This document shows, piece by piece, positions 18,141-27,800 of a stretch of 64,000 nucleotides of DNA (position 1 is the stretch's first letter; the number at the start of each line of letters is the position of its first letter). The notes beneath the pieces are model-generated. The model did not search any database and was not told where the DNA came from. It saw nothing but the letters and a program-made list of their open reading frames with translations. The DNA is taken from the NCBI GenBank assembly GCA_050175155.1, contig JBFXJF010000002.1, positions 1 to 64,000 of the forward strand, written 5' to 3'. The position numbers and the translations under genes were made by a program. The stretch is from JBFXJF01 sp050175155. GTDB lineage: Bacteria > Bacillota > Bacilli > Tepidibacillales > Tepidibacillaceae.

Positions 18141-18200
18141 TCGGGACACGTGGAAACGATAATTCTGATGAAGCGTAGTGGTTCGGGCGAGAAAATATAA
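18141..18200 (+). pseudogene. Possible rlmD/rumA 3'-end relic
   Basis: Twenty codons read SGHVETIILMKRSGSGEKI and stop. HVETIILM fits the terminal signature of RlmD/RumA, although the residues before it do not continue into the family. The rest of 18079-18275 shows no gene. Confidence 0.4.
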
Positions 18201-18275
18201 ATTACATAGGGTGAATTAATAGATGGACTAGTTAAATCACTCTTAAAGGGTTAAAGATAAGGTGGCGATCTAGCA

Positions 18276-20216
18276 ATGAATATGAAAGATAGAGTAGGCC
18301 AATTGAAAAAATACATACGAACTTTATTTTTAGCATTGAAAGATAAAAAATCACCTGCCGTGGCAAAGAAAAAACATTACGCTCTTTTTTTTGTTATACT
18401 GTTGCTTTTTCTATTGTCAATTTGTTTTCTGACAATAGGTGATTCAGAACAGATTGAAATCCAAAACGGTATTCTGAATATTGAATCATGGGATATTGAA
18501 GCGAATACACCTATTTCCTTGAATGGACAGTGGGAATTCTATTGGAATCAATTTTTAACGGCTTCGGAGATATCAGAAGCAAAACCTGATCTTTTGGTAC
18601 AGGTCCCAAGTACGTGGAACGAATACACCTTGGATGGACAGGGATTGCCAGGAGAAGGTTATGGAACCTATAGACTTCATATTAAGACAGGAGTTATGCG
18701 GGAAGAAATTATGGGTCTTAGGATCCAGACATTTTCAAGTGCTTATCGTTTATATGTCGATGAAAAGCTCGTCGCGCAAAATGGCAATATTAGTAGTACC
18801 GCTTCAGAAGAAGTGGGTGAATATAAACCGCAGACAGTTTATTTTTCAGCACCGTCAAATGAGTTTGATATTATCATTCAGGTGTCAAATCATCAATATG
18901 CACGAGGTGGCTTTTGGTCACCTATGCATATGGGTAGCCAAAGTTTAATCACAGAGTTTGATGATTCCATACTTATGAAAAATATGACCGTCATTGGAGC
19001 ATTTTTGATTGTTGCTTTGTTTTACATGGCATCGTACTTTTTGATAAAGGAAAATAAGGCTAATTTGTACTTTGGTTTGCTTTGCCTTTTTGCAATAATC
19101 GCCTATGACACAGCAGGACAGCTTGTTTTAACTAAGGCAATTTCGGATTTAAGTCTGGAAACAATGATATTTATGTGGTATTCCTCAAGTATTTTGGCGG
19201 TGATGCTTGTATTATTATATATGAACGCGTTATTTGAGAGCCGGTTTTCAAGAATTGTAGTAAGAGTCTTTACTGTTGTGGTCATCACAATACAGATATT
19301 CTACATATTTGCCCCAATCACCATTTATACTGCCAATGGACGAATCGCTAATTATATTGAAATATTTGGTTTATTCAGTGCAGCTGTCATTGCAATAATG
19401 GGAGTAATAAAGAAAAAGAAAAGTAGTGGACTGAATTTGATTTCCATCATAATAATTCTTGTTACGGTTGTCCATGATGTACTGTATTATACAAATTTAA
19501 TCCATAGTAGCATTGGGGAAATTATGTATATTGGTTTTTTTATCTTCTTATTGATCCAAATGTTAATCAAAGCGATAAACATAAAGGATTATTATGAGCA
19601 TAAAAATGCGGCAGAGCTTAGATTTCTTCAGGCTCAAATCAAACCACACTTTCTATACAATACTTTGAACGCAATCATATCCATTTCAAGAGAGGATCAG
19701 GAAAGATCCACGAGTCTGCTTGTTGCTTTTAGCAATTACTTAAGAGGGAGTTTTAATTTCAAAAGCACTGATAATCAAACGCTCCTTAGGAACGAAATGG
19801 AACATGTCAATGCCTACTTGGAAATTGAAAAGGCGAGATTTGAAGAGAGAATAGAATTTTCCGTAATGTTACCAGATCGATTGGACTATCATATACCAGT
19901 TTTGGTTTTGCAGCCTATTATTGAAAACGCAATTGTTCATGGCTTGCTGCCAAAGCCGGAAGGTGGGAAAATAGAAATAATCATTATGGAGAATGGTTCA
20001 TATTTAGAATTTTCTGTTAAGGATAACGGCATCGGAATGGACACCAAGAAAATGTTGCCGGAACAGTCGGAAGGGATTGAAAACGGGATTGCTCTTGGTA
20101 ATATAGACAGCAGATTAAGGAAAATTTATGGGACTGGACTAACGATTATGAGCGAAAAGATGATTGGAACGGAAGTTAAATGGCGTATACCGATAAGGGG
20201 AAGGAGCAAAAATTGA
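18276..20216 (+). CDS. LytS-like sensor histidine kinase with 7TMR-DISM-type sensor
   Basis: A 646-residue membrane sensor kinase. One transmembrane helix near residues 37-56 precedes an extracellular jelly-roll domain with LNGQWEFYWNQFL, typical of the 7TMR-DISM sensor families. Seven hydrophobic segments follow (about 235-435). The kinase core starts near residue 448 with QIKPHFLYNTLN, whose histidine is the phosphorylation site in LytS/YesM-type kinases, then QPIIENAIVHGL and DNGIGMD of the ATPase. The ATG at 18276 has AAGGTGG ten bases upstream. Its stop overlaps the response-regulator start (TGATG), so the two form one two-component system, perhaps sensing a carbohydrate or wall component. 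Confidence 0.9.
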   Translation: MNMKDRVGQLKKYIRTLFLALKDKKSPAVAKKKHYALFFVILLLFLLSICFLTIGDSEQIEIQNGILNIESWDIEANTPISLNGQWEFYWNQFLTASEISEAKPDLLVQVPSTWNEYTLDGQGLPGEGYGTYRLHIKTGVMREEIMGLRIQTFSSAYRLYVDEKLVAQNGNISSTASEEVGEYKPQTVYFSAPSNEFDIIIQVSNHQYARGGFWSPMHMGSQSLITEFDDSILMKNMTVIGAFLIVALFYMASYFLIKENKANLYFGLLCLFAIIAYDTAGQLVLTKAISDLSLETMIFMWYSSSILAVMLVLLYMNALFESRFSRIVVRVFTVVVITIQIFYIFAPITIYTANGRIANYIEIFGLFSAAVIAIMGVIKKKKSSGLNLISIIIILVTVVHDVLYYTNLIHSSIGEIMYIGFFIFLLIQMLIKAINIKDYYEHKNAAELRFLQAQIKPHFLYNTLNAIISISREDQERSTSLLVAFSNYLRGSFNFKSTDNQTLLRNEMEHVNAYLEIEKARFEERIEFSVMLPDRLDYHIPVLVLQPIIENAIVHGLLPKPEGGKIEIIIMENGSYLEFSVKDNGIGMDTKKMLPEQSEGIENGIALGNIDSRLRKIYGTGLTIMSEKMIGTEVKWRIPIRGRSKN

Positions 20217-21310
20217 TGATTTCTGCAGTAATTATAGATGATGAACGACATGCGATAAAAGAGATAGAGTTTTATCTTAAAAAGTACCCAGAGATTTCAG
20301 TTGTTGCGTCCTTTGTTAATCCGTTGGAGGCATTGAAAAAGCTACCTGAATTAAAACCGCAGCTGGTCTTCTTAGATATACAGATGCCCCAGTTAATGGG
20401 AATTGATGCTGGATCGAGAATTCTTGATATTGATCCTAATATAGAAATAGTATTTGTAACGGCTTATGACCAGTATGCTATGGATGCTTTTGAGCTAAAT
20501 GCAATTGCTTATATTCTTAAACCTATTGGGCATGAAAGATTTGAGAATACAATGAGGAAAGTAACAAAAAGAATTCATAAAACCACTCCGGTGAATTCAA
20601 ATAAATACCTTAAGGTACAATGCTTTGGAACCTTTAAAATTGCCTGGGAGCATCAAGAACCACTCAGTTGGCGATCAGAAAAAACGAAGGAAGTATTTGT
20701 CTATTTATTAATGAATGATGGAAATGCGGTTACAAGAGACCAAATTATCGAAGCGGTCTTCCGGGATATAGAGATGGACAAGGCTGTCAAGCAATTACAT
20801 AATGCCATATATTATATTCGAAAAAGCCTTCAAGAATATGGCGTAGAAAAAAGCTTGATTAAAGTCGATGGGAAATATTGTATGACTCTTGGCGGGATTT
20901 ATTTTGATAAACAGGAATGGCAAAGCCTTTTAAAGCTTCAAGAAGCTGATTTGAGTGTGGATCGAATTGAAGAAATATATAAAGGAGATTATTTAGAAGG
21001 TGCTGACTGGCTATGGACAGATATTGACAGGGAAAACTTTATGAATGATTATGTGGACCTCTTGAATCGATACGCAAAATATCTTTTCGGAAAGGGAGAA
21101 TGTGAAATTGCTGAAAAATGTTTATGCAAGGCATATCAGCAGAATCCTTATATTGAAGAAACTTCCCTGAACTTGTTAAAATTATATATTGAGATGAACC
21201 AAAAATCAAAAGCCATGTTGCATTTTAAAAAATTTGAGCAGGTATTAAATGAAGAATTAAACCTGCGACCACCAAAGGAAATGTTTGATATCATGGGGAC
21301 AAAAAAATAG
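20216..21310 (+). CDS. Response regulator with SARP/BTAD-type output domain
   Basis: A 364-residue regulator. The receiver domain has the acidic pair DD at 8-9, the phosphoacceptor Asp54 in LVFLDIQMP, and the conserved Thr and Lys in FVTAYD and ILKPI. It is followed by a winged-helix domain (SWRSEKTKEVFVYLL, residues about 140-215) and a helical bacterial transcriptional activator (BTAD) domain to the end. The start at 20216 follows GGAAGGAG and overlaps the kinase stop. The nearest downstream targets are the receiver-like gene and the giant SLH protein, which it may activate. A strong terminator ends the pair. Confidence 0.9.
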   Translation: MISAVIIDDERHAIKEIEFYLKKYPEISVVASFVNPLEALKKLPELKPQLVFLDIQMPQLMGIDAGSRILDIDPNIEIVFVTAYDQYAMDAFELNAIAYILKPIGHERFENTMRKVTKRIHKTTPVNSNKYLKVQCFGTFKIAWEHQEPLSWRSEKTKEVFVYLLMNDGNAVTRDQIIEAVFRDIEMDKAVKQLHNAIYYIRKSLQEYGVEKSLIKVDGKYCMTLGGIYFDKQEWQSLLKLQEADLSVDRIEEIYKGDYLEGADWLWTDIDRENFMNDYVDLLNRYAKYLFGKGECEIAEKCLCKAYQQNPYIEETSLNLLKLYIEMNQKSKAMLHFKKFEQVLNEELNLRPPKEMFDIMGTKK

Positions 21311-21324
21311 TGAAACTTATCTAT

Positions 21325-21364
21325 ACCGTTAAAGACTTTTAAGGTCTTTGGCGGTTTTTTTGTT
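21325..21364 (+). terminator. Rho-independent terminator after the two-component system
   Basis: ACCGTTAAAGAC pairs with GTCTTTGGCGGT around a short loop (TTTTAAG) and is followed by eight T residues. Confidence 0.85.
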
Positions 21365-21457
21365 TGGGAGAATTTTGGGAGATTGATTGATTATAATTAT
21401 AAAATCGAAAAAAATGTTGGTTTATGACAGATTTAGTTGTCGGGAGGTGAGATTATT

Positions 21458-21835
21458 ATGCGTGTTTGCATCTTAGAAAATAGTAGTCAACATTCACAGA
21501 TGCACTTGCTGTCATGGTTATACGAGAAAAATGATGTGGAAGAGATTACATTCATAAAAAATAAAATTCAATTTATGGAACTAGTAGGGAGTGATCCTCC
21601 GGATGTAGCCATTATTCGATTAAGCAGCGATGAGCCATTTGGATTATCGATTTTAGATACGCTTCATAAAAGTGGGGAGAACACGGAGGTAATTTTCATT
21701 TCAGAGTTTGATGGTTATGCATTAGAGGCATACAAAGCGGGTGCAAGTGGTTACCTTGTTGAGCCTTTAGAAAGAAAAAGATTTGAAAGTTGTTTTTCAA
21801 AACTGATTAATTCCAAAAGACAAATAAAAGAGTAG
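21458..21835 (+). CDS. Stand-alone degenerate receiver (pseudo-receiver) protein
   Basis: A 125-residue protein with the fold of a response-regulator receiver and no output domain. Aligned with the neighbour at 20216, the phosphoacceptor Asp54 is replaced by Arg54 (DVAIIRLS), the N-terminal acid pair is LEN instead of IDD, and the conserved lysine before proline is glutamate (LVEPLE instead of ILKPI). It therefore cannot be phosphorylated in the usual way. The start at 21458 follows GGGAGGTGA. It lies 38 bases before the SLH protein gene, probably in one transcript with it, and could modulate the two-component system by protein contacts. Confidence 0.8.
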   Translation: MRVCILENSSQHSQMHLLSWLYEKNDVEEITFIKNKIQFMELVGSDPPDVAIIRLSSDEPFGLSILDTLHKSGENTEVIFISEFDGYALEAYKAGASGYLVEPLERKRFESCFSKLINSKRQIKE

Positions 21836-21873
21836 TAATAGTAAAATAAATTAATTTAAAGGAGATGAACATT

Positions 21874-24800
21874 ATGAAAATAAAATTATTATGGCTGTTC
21901 ATAGTATTGTGTATGGTACTAACGCTGCTACCAGTGGTGACACTTGCGGCAGTAACTCCGTCGGGCTACACCACCGACAGCCACGGCATTATGGCATATA
22001 AATATTTGGGTTCGTATTCTTATCGACTTGATTTGCAAGGCTATTATAATGGAGACTGGAGAAAAGTCACCTTTATGAACAAGGGTTTTGGCTTGGGATT
22101 TGAAATTAACGGAACTAGATATTCCATTAACCGGATGCAAAGTGGAACTCCATTCAAAGTATATCGTACCGGTCTGGAAGTGACTGTGGACACAAACTTC
22201 TTATACAACGGCAAAACGATTCAACTCCTGTATACAGTGAAGAACACAAACTCCGGCCCCGTTACCTTCAATATGGGTTCTGCCGCAGATATTATGATTG
22301 GAAGGGATGATTTTGCTACTATTATCCCCTTTGATGGTGGATTTAAAATGTCCTCAAATTACGAGTCGGACGGGTATGCTCAGTTGAACTTCTGGGGCGG
22401 GAGTGGAATAGAAGGAGTAACCTCAGTGGACACCTATTGGTATGGACATTACTCCAAAGCCGGTTTGAATTTTTTCAATGATCTCTCGCCTAAAACCTCA
22501 TTATCAGGAATAGATTCCGCTTGTGCATGGTCGTGGAAAAATCGCACCATAGCAGCAGGGGAAACACAGACATATTCCGTGATGATCGGTGTGGGAGCGC
22601 CGGGCAGTGAGACGTTGGTAACAAAAAATGCAGTAGATTATTTCAGCACCGTTGGTACAAAGCCAAGTAGTGAGTTAGTGGATCCGGGTGAGTCGATTAC
22701 ACTACCTACGCTTACTGAGCCTGGTTATGCATTTGGCGGCTGGTACAGTGATGCTGGACTTACTTCTCGTATGGGTGACAGCGGGGATAGCTACACGAGC
22801 TACACGCCAACCGAAGATATTACTCTCTACGCCAAGTGGACACCCATCCTGAGCCCGGTAAAAGTTACCCTTACCAAGGATAATGGTGCCTGGACGGGGC
22901 AGAGCCTTGCTCTCTACCAGGGAGGCTACCACAAGTATGCCTTGACCGAAAGCGGCGTAAGTGGTGTGTACTCTGCCGATGCCCAAAACGGTACCTACGA
23001 CATTTATAAAGAGGGCAAGGACACCGGCGTAGACGCAGTAGTGGCAACCACTGCCACCAGTGGTATCGGTAGTGAGGTTGATGTGACCATTGGCTATACG
23101 ACCCTTACGACAACAACAAAGTTGGATGACCTTGCCAGCAGCGAACCTGGGGATGTCGACTACCGCACAGAGGGTGCGGTGGCTTTTTCGACCGATTTTT
23201 CTTCTCCAGGTACTTACACGACAATCGTGAGGAATACCGATACTACTGCCTATGACGTGTATGTAGATGCACTTGATTCCCATCAGAACATCAGTACTGC
23301 TGCGAAAAATGCCACTGTCAATTACTTTACAGGTGTGGCTGATATTCAGCTTGATAGTGCGTCCTATGAAGACAGAAGGGTTGTTTTCAGCAGAACGGAA
23401 GGTGAAAACACCTATTACTATACGGCAAACTATCAGACTAGCGGTGGTAACGCCGGGAAATACACCATCATGCTTCCGGCTGGACCAAGCGATGATTATA
23501 CCTATACCGTCTCGGTAGACGGGCGGGTGCTGGGGGATACGGTAAGCTATGATGATAAGAATAGCGCAGCTGCTTACTACACCGCCCATGTGGATGTACT
23601 AAAGGACGGAAGTGACTGGACGAGTGATATAAGTGTTTATTTGGAAAAGGATGGTCTTGAGCAAAAGCTTACCTACACAGACGGCACGGACTACCAGCTT
23701 GTTTTATTCTCTGACGGCTCTATATATAATGTGTTTGTCACGGGCAGCAATTCCCTTCGGGATACCAGCTTTGATCTCAGCAGCAATACTGTCCAAGAAA
23801 TAGACTATTGGTCGGTTAACTTTTACACAACGGATGATGCCAGTGTCTACACCGGTCGGATCATTCAAAATGGTAAGACTGTATCCAAGCCTTCTACCCC
23901 CAACGTGACGGGCAAAAGTTTCGCGGGCTGGCATACGACAACTACAAGAGATGTATTATATGATTATACTACTGCTATTGTGGACGTAACGAATATTTAT
24001 GCCAAATTTGTGGATCCGGCTGTTTCCATAAACGGAACAATCATGGATGAAAGCACCTACACCATCCCTAACTTGACTTTAACCGGTTTTCCGTTTACCG
24101 GTACTCCGATTAAGAGCGCCACTCTGTTTGTTGATAGCGGAAGCGTCGCTATCTTCGGCAGTGACTTCGCGGTAACAGGCAGTGGCTCAAAAATGGTCAC
24201 GGTTAAATTTGGTGACGAAGGCACAACCCCTGACATCGCTCAGGCATTTTTGAGGAATAACACAGTTTGTACATCGGCAAGCACAGACCCAGGTGGTGGT
24301 GGTATAACATACACACCCCAATCCTTAACGGTGACAATAGGCGGTGATACCTCTGACGGAACCGTAACCGCTACAACAACAAATATCTATCCCGTTAACT
24401 TGAATCTTAACGAGGGAACAATCAACAGCGGTAACCTCAGCTATTACCAAGAGGGTGTCGGCGCAAGCTTGCCCACAGAGCTTTCTAAATCCGGAAAGGT
24501 CTTTGCCGGGTGGTACGAAAGTGCTGATTTTTCCAGTGACCCTGTTAGCAGTATTACAGCCGTGGATAGTGGAGAAAAGACCTATTATGCTAAATGGGCA
24601 GACAGTTCACCTGAGAAGTCGATAGTATTCGGGACGCCTGTTTTGAGCGAAGGTAAATTCACCTACCCTGATTTGACGCTGTCACCATCAGCTGAAATAG
24701 TGTATTCCGCCAAGGTCAGCATCGATAACGGTATGGTGTCAGTGGCAGAAGATGTTGGCCACAAGGTAGTTTATGATTCAGCAAATACAACTGCAATCAT

Positions 24801-27800
24801 TAATTTTGGCGCAAGTGGTTTGCCTTTGGCTGGTGTGCAGACACTACTCCAGACGAAAACAAGCTTCACTGTTACTCCTTCTAATGAGTATCCGAGTGTG
24901 ACGATTGAGCTGGACGGTAATGTTACATCTCTACCGGTCGGTACTCAAATTTATGTCGGCGATGGTACAAAAGGCTTGAAAGGGCATTATTATATATATG
25001 TGTCTGCATCAAAAGATTGGAATGCTGCTTACAATGCTGCAAAGGAATATCGCTATATGGGTATGCGGGGTTATTTGGCAACCATCACCTCTGCTGAAGA
25101 GGGTGACATTTTTGGTGACATTCTGGGTGGAATTACTGATCCAAGCTGGACAGGTGGAACCCTCTTAAAGCAAGTTATTGAGGGGAATTATGACTCTAAT
25201 GCTTGGGTAATAACAAGTGCGAGTGATTACTTTTGGAGATGGGTTTGTGGTCCTGAGGCAGGAAGAAAATTTTATTATGGCTGGACTACAGCTGAAACTA
25301 GCACAGTAAACAGCGCTGGACAAATGACGGAATATTTTGGTGGGGATCCTCTATACACGAGTTGGTCTCCCGGCGAACCTAACCATAATGCTGATGGGTT
25401 TAATGTTAATGGAGAGTTAAAAGTAGAGTTTCATAGTAGTAAATATTGGAACGACAGAGCTCCGAACGTTACACTCGGCTATTTTGTCGAATTCGGCGGC
25501 TATCCTGAGGATCAAGACCCCGGTGAAATTTCTGATGACCTGATTATCAGAGGAAGCAGCAGTACCCTAGCGCCCACCGCCAGCGGGGACACCATCTACG
25601 CAAATGGGGCGGCGCTGATCATCAGCGGAGCAAATGCTTATTGGGACATGGACAGTGATGGTGTGCTGGATGCCAATGAGGATGATATCGCAATCTATAC
25701 TCCTGTTTCCGGGACTACTACCATCAGTGCCGGTACCAATGGTGGCAGTATCACTCCTCCTTCCGGGCAGATTACGGTGCTTGACGGTTCAACTGTCGGC
25801 ACAATTATCAAAGGCAATGTTGTTGGTCCGGTTGTTGTGAAACTCGCCGGTGATGTGGGTGCGACCATCGATTTTGAAACGATTACCATGGTTGAGATTA
25901 TCGATTTTCTCACAGGCGATGCGGGTGATATAAAACTCAACGCCATCGGTGATCTGGGTGCCGGCAGGGTGCTGGCCATTGATAAAACCGGTGCAGATGT
26001 CATCGATATGACCAAGTTCACATTAAATAACGGCGATAATGCTTTAGTTGCCGTAGATAATGAGCTGCAGATTTCTGGGTATGGTGTAAATACCCAGGAT
26101 AGCGAGACGACAACACTTACTGGCACTGCGCCTACTTATATTACCGCCACGGTTGAGGTGAAAGAAAACGGATCCCTTGCGGATGCGGAGAGCGTGGTTC
26201 TGAAATTGGTTGGTACTGAGATCAGTCTCAATCGCAGTGCAACCGGGGTTTACAGCTACATCGGATTATTGGATGCTGGTACCTCGTATACTCTTTATGT
26301 CAACGGAGTAGTCGTGGGAGATTCCTATAATGCATTTGCCTCCCCTAACACTAACCAAGCACCAAGCTACTACACAGCGCAGGTGACTTATAAGGTGGAC
26401 AGCAATAATACTGATGCCCAGAGCGTTGTGCTGAAAGCGGAAGGGAAAGGCAACATAACCTTGACCCAACAGACAAATTCCGAAACCGGAGCTTTGATCA
26501 CCGGGGTGTACGAATACCGGTCCTTGGCTGACAGTTCAACAGAATACGCTATTTGGGTTAATGGTGAAAACAGTGGACAGACACTGACATTTGCCGACGA
26601 GGATTATCAAAAAACAGTCAATCATTACACCACTCAGGTCAGCCTGAACAATAGCGGCGTCTGGAGCGGCCAGAACGTTACCCTGCGAAACGACAGCGGC
26701 AATATTATTTATATTCTCAACGAGACCGAGACAAGCGGAACCTACAGTGCACTCACTAAAGGAGACTCTGTTGGAACATATAACATCTATGTCAACGGAG
26801 AGGACAGTGGTATGGATATTACGCCCTCTAAATCTGCTAAGGTAACATCGGGTACCATCTCTTATATGACAATTACAATTACCACGAATAAAAACGGCTC
26901 GGCTGTTCGCCTTGGAGATGTAACCATAGAAGGTAAACCGGCAATCGAAAGCAGTACAGGCAATTATACCATTACCCTTCCTGCCGACAGCTACGCCGTA
27001 AATGTTGCAGGAACGAACGTGGGGGACGTAACAGGAGTCAGCCCTTCACTGACTGCTAATTTCTATACGGTAAATTATGATGGAGACGGAGCAAGCGGCA
27101 CCGTTCCCTCTGATAATACAATATATTTTGACAGAAGCACCGTCACCATTCTTTCCGCCGGGGAATTGAGCAAAACCGAAGAGGTGTTTGCGGGTTGGCA
27201 GATGGACGGAACAACTTATAATACAGGTCAAACCTTTATTCTCTCCGGCGTTAGTACTCTAACTGCTCTGTGGAGCGACACTGCAGCTGCGGAAGTAAGT
27301 TGGACGGTGGATGGTACGACCTATTACGGGAGACTTTCCGAGGCGATCGCAGCAACGGAAAATAACGGGCTGCCCGTAAGCATCACCATTCAGAACGACA
27401 CGACCATCACTGAGGATATGACTATTCCTGACAATGCTGTAGTCACCGTGCCTGAAGGCAAAACCGTCACAGTCGCAGAAAATGTGACCTTGACCAACGA
27501 GGGAACAATTAGCAGCAATGGCACGATTACCGGCGACGGTGCATTGGACAACAACGGCACGGTGGACAACACTGCTGTAGCCGTAACCGGCGGAACTATT
27601 GCTATTACCACCGATAACTACGGGGGTGAAATCGAGGGAGGTACCATCTCCAGCGGCGTGACGGTTTCCGGGGGCGAAATCACCGGCCCGATTGTCAATA
27701 ATGGCACGCTCACCAATACGGATGTATCTGGCAATGTGGATAATAACAGCGGCGCTGTGATTTCCGGTGGCACCATCACCGGTGACTTAGTCAATCACAA

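Noticed and set aside
22702..23589. A 295-codon minus-strand frame opposite the SLH protein gene
   Set aside because: It lies wholly inside a well-supported gene with a signal peptide and repeated domains. The frame has no ribosome site or recognisable domain and its amino-acid pattern follows from the repetitive codons on the other strand.
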